Shown here: positions 23,489 to 34,082 of the stretch, piece after piece | Layout: each line of letters opens with the position of its first letter | Numbering within the stretch: the stretch's first letter is position 1 | Assembly (NCBI GenBank): GCA_936450465.1 | Contig: OW388296.1 | Span: forward strand, 30,667,638 to 30,731,637 | Length of the DNA: 64,000 nucleotides | From: Gibbula magus | Taxonomy: Eukaryota > Mollusca > Gastropoda > Trochida > Trochidae | Direction: 5' to 3' | Notes under the pieces: model-generated | Seen by the model: only the letters and a program-made list of their open reading frames with translations | Databases searched by the model: none | What the model was told of the DNA's origin: nothing | Position numbers and translations under genes: made by a program

Positions 23489-24004
23489 TTAAGCAAATGT
23501 GCAGCTTAATTAGTAATTGTCTGGTCTGGTTAGTGATTATTTAATTTGAACCAAACACCTAACATCACTCTTGGCCCTCATAAAACAACACTGCTAACCT
23601 ATAACAATCAGAAACACATTTGTAATTACCTACGGTAGTTTTATTTATATAATATACAAGCCATACTCATATATACTCTGTGTCTATAGCAAATGATATC
23701 TGAATGATTGATATCAGAATGATATTGATGAATTATGTTTATATATATTGTATGACAGCTGGTAGTCAAGTCATGTACTTTAATTTGCATACCCATACAT
23801 GATGTATTTGCTTGATATACTGTGTTGAACATACAGTATGGATTAGAAACATATCGGGGCTGTGCAATATTCTGTACACATGACAGTCCTTAAATATGAT
23901 ACTTACATCATTTAATATTCCAAATTGTACACCTTACTGTGAAGGATAGGCATTTCTGGTATATTGAATATATTATTTTATTAGATTTTCATTGGTGAAA
24001 TACA

Positions 24005-24130
24005 GCGTTTATCTGTTAAAATAAAATCCGTATTTTCACTGAGTGAAATAACATGTTATTCTACTCAGTGAAATAACACCTTCAATCATATGACGTCAAC
24101 ATAACAATAGGATGATGACGTCATAGGATG
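24005..24130. repeat. CRE-containing dispersed repeat (reverse copy)
   Basis: AAAATCCGTATTTTCACTGA, GAAATAACATGTTATTCTAC and two TGACGTCA octamers (near 24093 and 24117) mirror 8170-8280. Confidence 0.65.
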
Positions 24131-24219
24131 GCCGTGGAAAGGAAGGCGATCTCGGAGGCTCTGTTTATAAAATGTCATTTACCAACTATATGCATGGTTT
24201 GTTAAATCTAATAAATAGA

Positions 24220-24372
24220 ACATTTGACATGTCTTGTCGAATATCATGTTTATCTCATCTCGTGAAGAAGAAATAATATATTTACACTCGTGGCTGCGCC
24301 ACTCGTGAAAATATACATTTCTACTTCACTCGATGAGATATACATGGTATTCGACAAGACATGTCAAATATC
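24220..24372. repeat. ~150-bp near-perfect palindrome
   Basis: TTTGACATGTCTTGTCGAAT on the left pairs with ATTCGACAAGACATGTCAAA on the right. The arms continue inward through TTTATCTCATCTCGTG / CACTCGATGAGATATA to a small loop at CACTCGTGGCTGCGCCACTC (about 24287). It would form a cruciform or a long RNA hairpin. Confidence 0.8.
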
Positions 24373-24445
24373 CTCTATATTCTTGGTACATTTTAAAATT
24401 GTCATGTGTACGGTCAAAACACAAATGTAACACAACAATAGAATT

Positions 24446-24612
24446 CAGTCTAATTAAAATCGACCTTGTTCCGAGGAATAAAATTTGTAAAAGTTTGCAT
24501 CTACCGGGATATGAACAGGTTCTGTGTAGATTCCTCGCCGAGTTCGTATCCCGGTAGATGCACTATTTTGCAATTTTTATTCCACGGAAAACCGTCGATT
24601 TTAATCAGACTG
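24446..24612. repeat. Fold-back repeat, 167 bp
   Basis: The outer arms CAGTCTAATTAAAATCGAC and GTCGATTTTAATCAGACTG, and inner arms GCATCTACCGGGATA and TATCCCGGTAGATGC, are inverted around about 24525. The interior has no gene; this is probably a small MITE. Confidence 0.75.
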
Positions 24613-24644
24613 CAATAGAATTAATAATTAATAGATTTAATTTT

Positions 24645-24775
24645 ACGTTTCGCCGACCGTTAGAGCAGCTTTATCATACATGATGCTTGAAAACGGTACA
24701 AGAATCTGTACCGAAATGTCACACCCTCTGAATAAAGAAGTTTGTCATCTATACACTTCTCCATATTTGACTTCC
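24645..24775 (+). mobile_element. Penelope-like tail remnant with hairpin-GAAA
   Basis: GCTTGAAAACGGTACAAGAA, then TCTGTACCGAAATGTC and CTGAATAAAGAAGTTTG align with the tail at 4933-4990. The stem GGTACA/TGTACC replaces GACAT/ATGTC, so both sides of the stem have changed together. Confidence 0.55.
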
Positions 24776-25018
24776 AACTTCTAAACTGCCACTCAAAGAA
24801 CCAGTCAAGTATATATGAAAAATGTCATTGCCAAGGCCAGATTGAGGACAACGTAGAGGTATGTTGTCAGTACTAATGTTGTACTCTGTGTACAAGATGA
24901 GCCTCTAAATGTTGGTATTCCTCACAGAGATAGAGAGGGAAATACTGATATTTGGGCACACATTTCATATACATCTTATCGCTGGACTCATGAGTAGACT
25001 GCATGATAGCAGGGCCTA

Positions 25019-25534
25019 CCGTATTTCTTCTAATAAGCGCCGGGGCATTTATTTTTTCAGCACCCTTTGACCCCCGGTGCTTATTAGAGGCCCAGCCCTT
25101 TTTGGAGACCTGGTGCTTATTTCTTTAATAGGAAATTGATGTTTACTGAGGCAGCATCAATCTAATGGTTTAGACCCGGTACTTATTGGAGCCCCGGCGC
25201 TTGTTAAAGTCCCGGCACTTATTTTCTCAATACCCTTGACCCCGATGCTTAGGCCCGGTGCTTATTGGAGACCCAGCACTTGTTAGAGGCCCGGCACTTA
25301 TTTTCTCACTACCCTTGACCCCGACGCTTAGGCCCGGTGCTTATTGGAGACCCGGCACTGGTTAGAGGCCCGGCACTTATTTTCTCACTACCCTTGACCC
25401 CGACGCTTAGGCCCGGTGCTTATTGGAGCCCTGGCACTTGTTAGAGGCCCGGCACTTATTTTCTCACTACCCTTGACCCCAACGCTTAGGCCCTGTGCTT
25501 ATTGGAGACCCGGCACTTGTTAGAAGAAATACGG
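25019..25534. mobile_element. TA-flanked MITE with an internal 79-bp array
   Basis: The termini CCGTATTTCTTCTAATA and their complement are flanked by TA (25017-25018 and 25535-25536). This is the same family as 13877-14287. The interior is filled by a 79-bp tandem unit (see 25195-25525). Confidence 0.8.
25195..25525. repeat. 79-bp tandem array, about four units
   Basis: CACTTATTTTCTCA recurs at 25216, 25295, 25374 and 25453, a constant 79-bp step. Each unit contains CCCTTGACCCCGACGCTTAG and GGTGCTTATTGGAGACCC. Confidence 0.85.
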
Positions 25535-25536
25535 TA

Positions 25537-26084
25537 TTTCCCTTTAGCGTAATAGCCACCGGCCCAAAGTTTGTATATATGGTGAGTTCGCTCGTGCAAC
25601 CTCATACTTGGATTTAGAGAGTTTCAAGCAGTTTCTTGTGAATCATCTTCAATAAAAATGTGTACCAAGCTTATGTTATTTAGTCAACTGTGGAGCACAA
25701 CAAATTCCCTCTTATTTTGGCAAACCACTGTTGAGAAAGTTGATTTTTTATCAGGACGTAAAAAATCCGAGGTCATCGACATAACCAATTTACCTTTGCC
25801 TCATACAAAAAATGACTGAAAAGTTTATTACTTGCTTCTTTATTTTAAAACATTAAACTACTAATTTGGCTTCACTACTAACACTCTGAGCTCTGTGACT
25901 TAGTGGAAAGAACTGCTGTCAGTCCATGACTGTAAGATTTTAAACCCCTTGTTTAGTGTCTAACTTTATTTCTACCACACTGAGTGGCCAATTTACATGA
26001 CATACAACTTGAATAATCTGGGATTGGTGTAAGCTAAATACTGATATCCTAATGCCTTCAATATAATGAACCAAATCCAAAAGG
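25537..26084. other. No recognisable feature
   Basis: Intron 1 sequence without gene, array or transposon ends that I can see. Confidence 0.4.
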
Positions 26085-26095
26085 TCTGATGAATA

Positions 26096-26422
26096 GAGGG
26101 CGGGATAGCGCAGTAGTTAGCGCGTTCGGCTTCGGATCAAGAGGTCCGTGGTTTGAATCCCACCAGGGGCTCGGCAACTTTGTCTGCAGTAGAGAACTGT
26201 TCTACACGCAGTAAGGTTTGGGTGCAATGCTACACTGAATTTCAGCGTAGTACCACCCATGGTTCGCTAGTTCCAGCCGATGCTCGCAGGTTTCACCACA
26301 ATGCATAGCCACATGGCGTTGCGGGCTTTCTCCCTGCCATAATACTAGGAGCTGCAATATAATTACGCAATATAAGTGAAATACTCTTGAAAGCGGTGTT
26401 AAACCCCAACTCACTCACTCAC
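26096..26422 (+). mobile_element. Full-length tRNA-derived SINE with 11-bp target duplication
   Basis: A tRNA-like head (26101-26167) has an A box (TAGCGCAGTAGT) and a B box (GGTTTGAATCC), the internal RNA polymerase III promoter. The body carries TTCGCTAGTTCCAGC and CTCCCTGCCATAATACTAG and ends in AACTCACTCACTCAC. The element is bracketed by TCTGATGAATA (26085-26095 and 26423-26433), direct evidence of retrotransposition. Its partner LINE is not identified. Confidence 0.9.
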
Positions 26423-26847
26423 TCTGATGAATATTCAAGTTGTCAAGCCTTTAAGTTAACACTTCAGTTTTCTCTAAGGTCAGAAAGACAGATAAGGTCA
26501 GCTATATGTGTCTTTTCAGTTTCTTTGAAGTTCCGTTATTGCATCAAACCATTATAATCACTTGACTCACTTGAAGAAAGTTGACTTTATTAGGTTAAAA
26601 CATTGATTAATCATCTGGAAGCAAATTTACCAAACACATGGCGGCAATGTCTTGAATTACAAGTACAAATCTGACAATATGGAGTTAGACCCGTCTTGGG
26701 ATTGACCACGAGAGCTGCTTGTGCAGGCTTTGTAGCAGAATAGAGACGTTGTCTATCAGCCGGAATTTAATCAACGGAAATGACATCAATACCTGTTCTC
26801 GAGTATCTACTGCAAATTCACTTAGCATCCTTAACTATACTTTATAA

Positions 26848-28244
26848 GGCCAGACTTTTTTTATTTCTTGGATTACGGATCCGCCGACCCCATTTCAGGG
26901 AGATTTGGAAAAAAAATAAAAATTGAAATTTACGTTTTTTTTCAAAATCCCGATAAATATTTTCCTTTATATAATTAAAAAAACATTAAATCACGAGCTT
27001 TATTTATCAATCGTCTCGCTATTCGTAGCTCATCACACCGTTTTTGTAATTATGATTCTTGTTTAACATAGAAAGCGCTTCCTACTTCGGTGTTTGAAGT
27101 TATGTTATCGTAATATAACTGGTTTTCCTTTCAACTTTCGCTTTCTCTTTGCGCTTGTCAATCATCATCTTGCACGCAGGTGGTCTGCGCACCTTCGTAG
27201 CGCTCGTTTTAATCGCACCTACTTCATTAAAACTTCAAATAATGGCCTAAATTATATGTACATTCTAAATATCGTACATTGTTATTTTAAAATCAAACGA
27301 CTTCGTTTTTCATAGCGATATAATTTACGTAAACACAACCAGAACACGTGCTCCGAATGTTTCCAATACAACATATTTCCTATACAAAACGTATTTAGTT
27401 GATTGAAATTATTCTCATTATAGTTTTTTTTAAATATATTTGGAGGGATATTTAACAATTATAAATAAATGATTATATAATTAATAGAAATAACTTTAAC
27501 TCTATATATATTGGAGTTTGTAAATATTAGCATATTATTGATAACGTTTGTCGTCAAGAAAATACGATCGAGAAATCAAAGCGTGTTGAATGTGGCGTCT
27601 CATGAAATATTATTGCCAAATTAATATTGCTAAGTATTCGTTTTTAACATGCCTATTTATTTTGTACTTGAATATTAGCTTTGCCAATGATCTACATTGG
27701 TCTATCAGAATTGCAGTACTAGGAGTTGTAATTGATATGTATAAAACAAACCTGTAACATAAACTGAAGCCACGCACGCTCGAAATCACATATATCTTTG
27801 ATGACAAAATTGTTTGAATGCGATGTTGATGGAATAGTTTTTTGGTAAATAATATTGTAAAAATGTGTCACATGTATCACTCACTACAGGACACTGAAAA
27901 TATCAATTATTAAAGATCAAACGGTAAGTGTTTCTGCAAGATAATGAATGGATGTGTGAATGCAAAAATTTTGCTTTTTCTGTTTTGGAAGCCAAACTTG
28001 ACGGGAATCAACGTATCTTTACAACATTTCTTACACAAGCAGGGCAGTTTGCCTTTATTTAATGCTTGTTAGACGTGTTTGTTAGTTTTTCTCAATCGAT
28101 CAAATGACTGTCTGGCCTAAATATAACATAATAAAATTCAAAAAGTTGCCTTCAACTTTTTTTTATTTTTATTTTTAAAATGGCCGACCGACAAGATAAA
28201 TCCTGAAAAAAAACTGTAATCCAAGAAATTAAAAAAGTCTGGCC
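26848..28244. mobile_element. TAA-flanked element, ends GGCCAGACTTTTTT
   Basis: The left end GGCCAGACTTTTTTTATTTC and the right end (complement of GGCCAGACTTTTTTAATTTC) match over about 28 bp. TAA is duplicated (26845-26847 and 28245-28247), as for PIF/Harbinger. The interior of 1.4 kb has no transposase; the 73-codon frame at 27094 is unrecognised. Confidence 0.8.
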
Positions 28245-28314
28245 TAAGGGATTGGATCAAGACGTTTCTGGTTTGTTGTTTTGGAGATCAATATTTGTGT
28301 ACTATCTATGTTTA

Positions 28315-28696
28315 GGCCTAAACAAAAAAAAATGTTTCTGGTCTTTACAGGCTGACAAAAATGATGCGATGACGTGATTTTTTTATTTTTTTTTACGACA
28401 TTTTTTTTTTTTGGAATGAAGAGATAAACAAACAAAATTAAAAAATTATTTATATAAATAAAGCACAAACCCTTTTAGATATGTGTTACTATTCCAAATA
28501 GTCAATAATCTCACCCCTACACTCCATCTCAACAGAAACGAGTGACATTTTCTATGTCCAATGTTTTCTGAGGCTAAAAAATTATAGTTATCTGTCCTTA
28601 CTTTGTTAAAACCTAGAAAAAAAGACCTGAGGCGTGGGTTTGAAACTGATCCGGGCAGAAACCAGAAACAAATTTTTTTTGGGGGGGGGCTGGGCC
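28315..28696 (+). mobile_element. TTA-flanked MITE (TGTTTCTGGTCTTTACAGGC family, copy 1)
   Basis: Starts GGCCTAAAC and ends GGGCTGGGCC, with TTA on both sides (28312-28314 and 28697-28699). It includes AAAAATGTTTCTGGTCTTTA near the left end and GCAGAAACCAGAAACAAA near the right end, which are inverted relatives. Copies are at 31166-31560 (reverse) and 36626-36935 (partial). Confidence 0.8.
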
Positions 28697-28849
28697 TTAT
28701 CCCTTGTAATCTCCAGGCATAACTAAGTTGGTTGGGTATAGAAATCATTCTCTATGCATCTAGTCTTTCTTGTACATTATTAAACTCAAATATTTTGTAC
28801 GTATTTAAGTTATTAAGTTTGGATATTCAAGTTCTAGTAATTCTAGTAA

Positions 28850-29110
28850 GTAGTGTCGATTTGTCTTTTGTGGTTTTCAACTTCTCCAGATTATTCTGTT
28901 TGGCTCTTTCAATGGAAAGTCCATTTAGATATTTGTGTCTTTTTGGATATTTTTTTGGGCAGTTTCCATGGGAACTCAATTTACATTTGTGTTTCTTGAG
29001 CAGAAATTAACTAAACAATAAGGCCTTGCTCAGTGACACCTAGCAGGTCAAATAATTATCATGTGTAGATGTGCATTTTGGGGGTCCATTTCTTGTAATT
29101 AGTATTTTGG
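28850..29110. repeat. Diverged copy of the GTGTAGATGTGCCTTTTGGG repeat
   Basis: TTTTGTGGTTTTCAACTTCT, GTTTCCATGGGAACT and ATCATGTGTAGATGTGCATT parallel the 152-bp tandem units at 47630-48175. This explains the 92-codon open frame at 28732-29010. Confidence 0.5.
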
Positions 29111-29119
29111 GCAATTTGT

Positions 29120-29545
29120 ACTGTTACTAATTTGCCTTAAAGGTGCTATTACACATCAACCGTCCTAGAAAAGTGTGTAATAGTGCCTTTAAATAGCTAC
29201 ATCTGATCAATACTTGTGCTTAATATATACAACAAATTCACTTACCATCCAGATAAATATTTCATTATATTTTGTTTATTGAATCTTGGATTTAATTGAC
29301 TAATTTGACTTACTCTTAAAGGCGCTATCGTCTCTTCACTTGCGTCCAGATAAAATATTTGATTACGTATTGTTTATTGGATGTCAGACTTTTCTGATTG
29401 CCTTAAAGGCACTATGCACCCTTCCATGAAAATCATGTAATAATGTCTTTAACTGTTGGCTGCTAATCAGAGAAATCAATACTTGTGCCCAGTGTCTATA
29501 CTGCAAATTCACTTAGCTTCAAGTTACAATATTTTATTAAGGTTT
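29120..29545. repeat. Diverged direct repeats (CCTTAAAGGCACTAT type)
   Basis: GCCTTAAAGGTGCTATTACA (29134), TCTTAAAGGCGCTATCG (29316) and GCCTTAAAGGCACTATGCAC (29401) head partly similar stretches. Each leads to AAATTCACTTA(C/G). A similar end lies at 26800-26825. Confidence 0.55.
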
Positions 29546-29817
29546 GTTACTGGATTTCTACTCGTCTGATTGTGTAGTCTACTAATCACCATCTTATTGA
29601 CTTTCTTCGTCTTCTTACAAAGTCATCATTACCTGTTTGAACTTTGGTATTTGCGAGATTGTCATTTGATGATTTAATTGTACAGGATGTGATGAATATG
29701 GTCCACAGATTTCATCCGTACTAAGGAGTAGGACCAATATAACTGTACCATATGGGACTGAAGTATGGTAGGTGCTCAGGGCCAATAGATTTCAATACCG
29801 TATTTGATGTTATAAAA

Positions 29818-30285
29818 ATTAATTTATCATCCAAAACTGTGTTCCACAGGAGATATCGCTTGTGTGAGATCAAGCGATATCTCCTAGGAGATATCTTTTA
29901 GGCAGTAGATTTTGCACAATGCCCTGTCGCCGTCAGCTACATGACATCACAATGATTTTACATCATTGAGTAATGACATCACAATCCTATGACGTCATAA
30001 ACATGATGACGTCACAATGCTATAACCTCACCGCACTGGAAGTAAAATGGCAGAGATGTGCTCAGAGATGTACACTATTTTCACTTAAACGTAATAAGAA
30101 TGATTTTGGATGATAAATAGAATCTCACCCTCGTGTCTCCTGCTATCAAATATATCAACACTCGTTGATAAAAGTAAAAATATCCTCGGCAAGCCTCGGA
30201 TATTTGTAACTTTTATCAACTCGTGTTGATATATTTGATATCAGAAGACACTTGGGTGAGATTCTCTATATATTATCCACAAGGG
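29818..30285 (+). repeat. Fold-back dispersed repeat with CRE motifs (copy 3)
   Basis: This is the most complete copy of the family. It has the GAGATATCGCTTGTGTGAGA dyad, two TGACGTCA octamers (near 29993 and 30008) and a terminal palindrome of about 170 bp at 30110-30285. Its arms include TGATAAATAGAATCTCACCC / GGGTGAGATTCTCTATATAT and TATCAAATATATCAACA / TGTTGATATATTTGATA, meeting at CCTCGGCAAGCCTCGG. Confidence 0.8.
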
Positions 30286-30289
30286 AAGC

Positions 30290-31160
30290 TTATAAAGGTG
30301 CTCATTTTGTTAGGAGGATAATTCACAGGGGCAGGGATAAATATACCCGCGAGTCCTGCTTCATTTAGACATTTACTCACAAAATTTTAAAAGGACTCAT
30401 AGAAATTTAAACTGCGAGTCCCTGAGATGCAAGGTTTTTATTTATACTAATAGGATTACCATTGAAGGACTCGCTTATATTTTCTGGGACTCGTAAAAGC
30501 TTGTGATAGTGAGTCCCTGTACTCTTAAAGTCATATTTGTAGAATAATCACTGCAGGGGTAATCTAAAGACGACACTACTTGGAAACTGGATGTCAAACC
30601 ATTGTAGCAACCAATTTCCCACTAAGCCTTCAACCCTGGCTTCACGTTCATGCTAATTAAAGACAATATTTTGTTTAGAACAGCCAACAGGCCAAGCTTT
30701 GTTGTACAGAAAACTATCGCTTATAGGATGATTTACAGTTGTCTTTAGGATCGTGTTAGCAAGCCTTACGAAAATAGGTCTGTCAATGAATAATTCACTT
30801 ATTCTATGCAGGGAAAATGTAGATTTTATTGTATAAATGCTAAATGCACATATTTCTGACTGATAAGCCTGATGTTGACTAAGACTAAACTGAATGGTAA
30901 ATGGTCATTGCTACTGTTGCAGGCCGTGACTACGGGTAGTTTCACATTTATAGAGTGACTGGGTGCTGTGAATATTTGTCAAATGTCAGTTCGCAGAGTA
31001 TTTTTACGTTTCTTTAATGTACCATAAATAATATGCATTTGATAGTTCCAGATAGTTGTTTGTGAAAATGGAGTCAAGACTGCACAGCTAGTTAACATTA
31101 GCAGTTTATAGGCCATATATATGTGCTCTTTTATCGAAACTCTTTTAGGAAAATTAATGG
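30290..31160. other. No recognisable feature
   Basis: Intron 1 sequence. A few GAGTCC/GGACTC words occur at 30340-30530, but I see no clear array, gene or transposon terminus. Confidence 0.4.
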
Positions 31161-31165
31161 TGTAA

Positions 31166-31560
31166 GGCCCCCCCCCCCCCCCCCCCCCCCCCAAAAAAGA
31201 ATTTGTTTCTGGTTTCCGCCCGCATCACTTTCAAACCCACGCCTCAGTTCTTTTTTTCTAGGTTTTAACAAAAGTAAGGGCAGATAACTATAATTTTTTA
31301 ACCTCAGAAAACATTGGACATAGAAAATGTCACTCGTTTCTGTTGAGATGGAGTGTAGGGGTGACATTATTGACTATTTGGAATAGTAACACATATTTAA
31401 GAGGGTTTGTGCTTTATTTATATAAATAATTGTATAAATTTTGTCTGTTTATCTATTCATTACAAAAAAAAAGTCGTAAATAAAAAAAGATAATCGCATC
31501 ATCGCATCATTTTTTGTCAGCCTGTAAAGACCAGAAACATTTGTTTTTATTTTTTAGGCC
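31166..31560 (-). mobile_element. TAA-flanked MITE (same family, copy 2, with poly-C)
   Basis: Begins GGCCCCCC and ends TTTAGGCC, with TAA on both sides (31163-31165 and 31561-31563). It contains a run of more than 20 C residues at its left end and the complement of TGTTTCTGGTCTTTACAGGC at its right. Inverted relative to 28315-28696. Confidence 0.8.
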
Positions 31561-31845
31561 TAATAAGAATGAAAACCATATGATGTACTGCACAGATGAC
31601 CTGATGAGTCTTGCCTTATTAGTGAAATACTTTTGAGAGTGGTATTAAACTCCAAATCACCTCTGCTATCTAACCTCAGTATATTTGACCACATGATGAT
31701 GATTTAATTTCTATTTAACACTACTTCAATTTTGAAGGCAATACAGCTTAGAAGTTGGTGCCAGAAAGTGATTTTATTGAACATCTTGCACTGTGGATTT
31801 TAATGAGCTGTATATTTGTGATTTATGTGAATCTTTTGTTTTCAG

Positions 31846-31883
31846 GGTGACCTTGCAAAGAAGAAAATCTATCCAACGTTATG
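31846..31883 (+). CDS. G6PD: G6PD exon 2 (38 nt)
   Basis: Encodes GDLAKKKIYPTL, completing the NADP fingerprint GASGDLAKK. The acceptor is TTTTCAG and the donor ATG|GTAAGA; it enters at phase 0 and leaves at phase 2. Its 38-nt length equals the tiny exon at this place in vertebrate G6PD, as I recall it, so this intron pair appears ancient. Confidence 0.95.
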
Positions 31884-32109
31884 GTAAGAAACTGAAACAT
31901 TGAAATTGAGGGAAAATGGAAGTTAAACATATATTTTAAGGTTGTCAAACAAGCAATTGCAAGTTTTTCCGGTGACATTTATTTACATAGAAGTTTTGAA
32001 ATTGTTTCAGTCAAAAGTTTATCATACAACTTTTAATCTTGTTAATAATATTTAAATCAAATTAAACTCTCTCATAAAAGTGGGATCAAATTACTTCTGT
32101 AATGATCCC

Positions 32110-32535
32110 TATTTATTATATGATTGCAGGTGAAATACGGGGATCTATCAATGAAAATAAACCTTATTATCAGTCACTAGTGAAAATAACAATGGAACGT
32201 GTTATCAGTCACCAGTGACTGATATAACAATGACCTGACGTCATAAAACAATGCTCTGACGTCATGACACGTTCATGACGTCACATTGTTGCTGAGGCGA
32301 CAGGCTCATTCTGGAGCCGACTTAACGTAAATGTTAGTCGATATCGGTGAATATGCAAGGATTTGGTCATATAATAAATAGAATATCCGTCAATTCTTGA
32401 CAAATACCATCTTGTGAGATAGAAAAGTTATATATTTTTACTTGTGGCTGCGCCCCTCGTGAATATATAACATTTCTACCTCACTCGATGAGATAAACAT
32501 GGTGTTAGTCAAGAAAAGACAGATATCCTCTATAT
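32110..32535 (+). repeat. CRE-rich dispersed repeat with CACTCGATGAGATA end
   Basis: The left half matches 9180-9280. Three TGACGTCA octamers follow near 32236, 32259 and 32277. The right end (GAATATAACATTTCTACC-like, then CTCACTCGATGAGATAAACA) matches 9340-9395 and 24320-24350. Confidence 0.7.
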
Positions 32536-32629
32536 ATTAACTCTTTACTTGCCTGTCTTAATCAATTCAGCATCTGTAGTCCTACACAATATTTTTGTTA
32601 TAAAAAAATCTCTATACTATACGTTTATC

Positions 32630-32785
32630 ACATCAATATCCAGCTACTGCTTGCAGGTTTTACCGCAATTCATAGCAACAATGTTGTTGCAGGCTTTCTA
32701 CATGCAATAATATTGCAGCCTTGATATAAATTAACTACTCTCAAAAGCGGTGTTGTGGTCAAACCCCATATCACCTCAGCTTTTA
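32630..32785 (+). mobile_element. Old SINE fragment
   Basis: GCTTGCAGGTTTTACCGCAA, TTGCAGGCTTTCTACATGCA and CTCTCAAAAGCGGTGTTG parallel the 3' half of the 26096-26422 SINE with many changes. Another tail fragment is at 31600-31665. Confidence 0.6.
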
Positions 32786-32852
32786 CATCAGTATGTTTGA
32801 CCACACGGATGATAATTTATTTCCTGACCAACTCAAGTTTCCATGGTTACAG

Positions 32853-32961
32853 GTGGCTCTTCAGGGACGGTCTACTTCCACACAATACACACTTCATTGG
32901 CTATGCAAGAAGCAAATTGACCATACAGCAATTAAGGGAGAAATGTCTGCCATATATGAAG
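32853..32961 (+). CDS. G6PD: G6PD exon 3 (109 nt)
   Basis: Encodes WWLFRDGLLPHNTHFIGYAR and the following helix ending PYMK. The GYAR motif is the Arg that contacts the NADP phosphate in this family. The acceptor is GGTTACAG and the donor AAG|GTAAGT. It enters at phase 2 and leaves at phase 0. Confidence 0.95.
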
Positions 32962-33354
32962 GTAAGTTTAACTTGCTCATTGAATGGGGTCACAATTCAT
33001 GAATGAAAGTGGGTCACAATTCATGAATGACAGTGGGTCACATTTCCATTATCTTGAAAAATTGGGTTGATATTGCAAAAAGGTTGATTTTGTTATCTTG
33101 CTTGTCTTGCTGACTCAGTATGTATCAAGTGAAAATAAGTCTAATGTTACTATCAGCTCAGGTACCCCTCGTCTTTTCCATACACAGCCAAGACAGTGAA
33201 AATGATTCTACCAGCAAGTACAGTCTTGCTGCAAACAGTTATCATTATAATCATAGATTTATCACTAGCATTGGTCCAATGACTATCATAGTCCTAGTCG
33301 ATCCCTCATTTTCTTTACTTGAAGATAAAGTGGAATATCTTGATCATAATAATC

Positions 33355-33372
33355 TTCATCATCATCATCATC

Positions 33373-33421
<49 letters not shown>

Positions 33422-33534
33422 ATTTATCACAATCGATGATACCACAGTATTCATAGTCGATAATCATCTTCTGTACTTAAACATGAAGAGTAATTTCTAT
33501 CAATAATCTTCATCTTCGATATCATAATAATCTT

Positions 33535-33577
<43 letters not shown>

Positions 33578-33688
33578 ATTTATCACAATCGGTGATACCA
33601 CAGTATCCATAGTCGATAATCATCTTCTGTACTTAAACATGAAGAGTAATTTCTATCAATAATCTTCATCTTCGACATCATAATAATC

Positions 33689-33739
<51 letters not shown>

Positions 33740-33870
33740 ATTTATCACAATCGATGATACCACAGTATCCATAGTCGATAATCATCTTCTATACTTGAAG
33801 ATGAAGAGTGATATCTATCAATAATCTTCATCTTCGACATCATAATAATCTTATCATCATCATCATCAAA
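33355..33870. repeat. (ATC)n microsatellite with a ~156-162-bp higher-order repeat
   Basis: Four (ATC)n runs are separated by near-identical spacers. The spacer start AATTTATCACAATCGATGAT recurs at about 33421, 33577 and 33739. A further (ATC)n run lies at 34021-34045, just before exon 4. The His-rich frame across 33120-33506 is a translation of the microsatellite. Confidence 0.85.
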
Positions 33871-34082
33871 GTGTGAGTGAGTGAACTGTCCTTGTCTTGT
33901 GTAGAAAAACAAAAAAACTCAGAAATGTCTTTATTTCAAAGGGTAAATGGGTTCATGCTACCCTGGGCATGTTCTCCTTTTTGTAACAGGCACTTCTGAA
34001 ATAAAAATTTAATTAAAAAATCATCATCATCATCATCATCATCATGATACTCATCATCATCACTGTATCCTTGTGTCTGAAG

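Noticed and set aside
26101..26167. tRNA gene
   Set aside because: A and B boxes are present, but the sequence continues into a SINE body with target duplications and does not make a complete tRNA.
33120..33506. His-rich protein
   Set aside because: Translation of an (ATC)n microsatellite.
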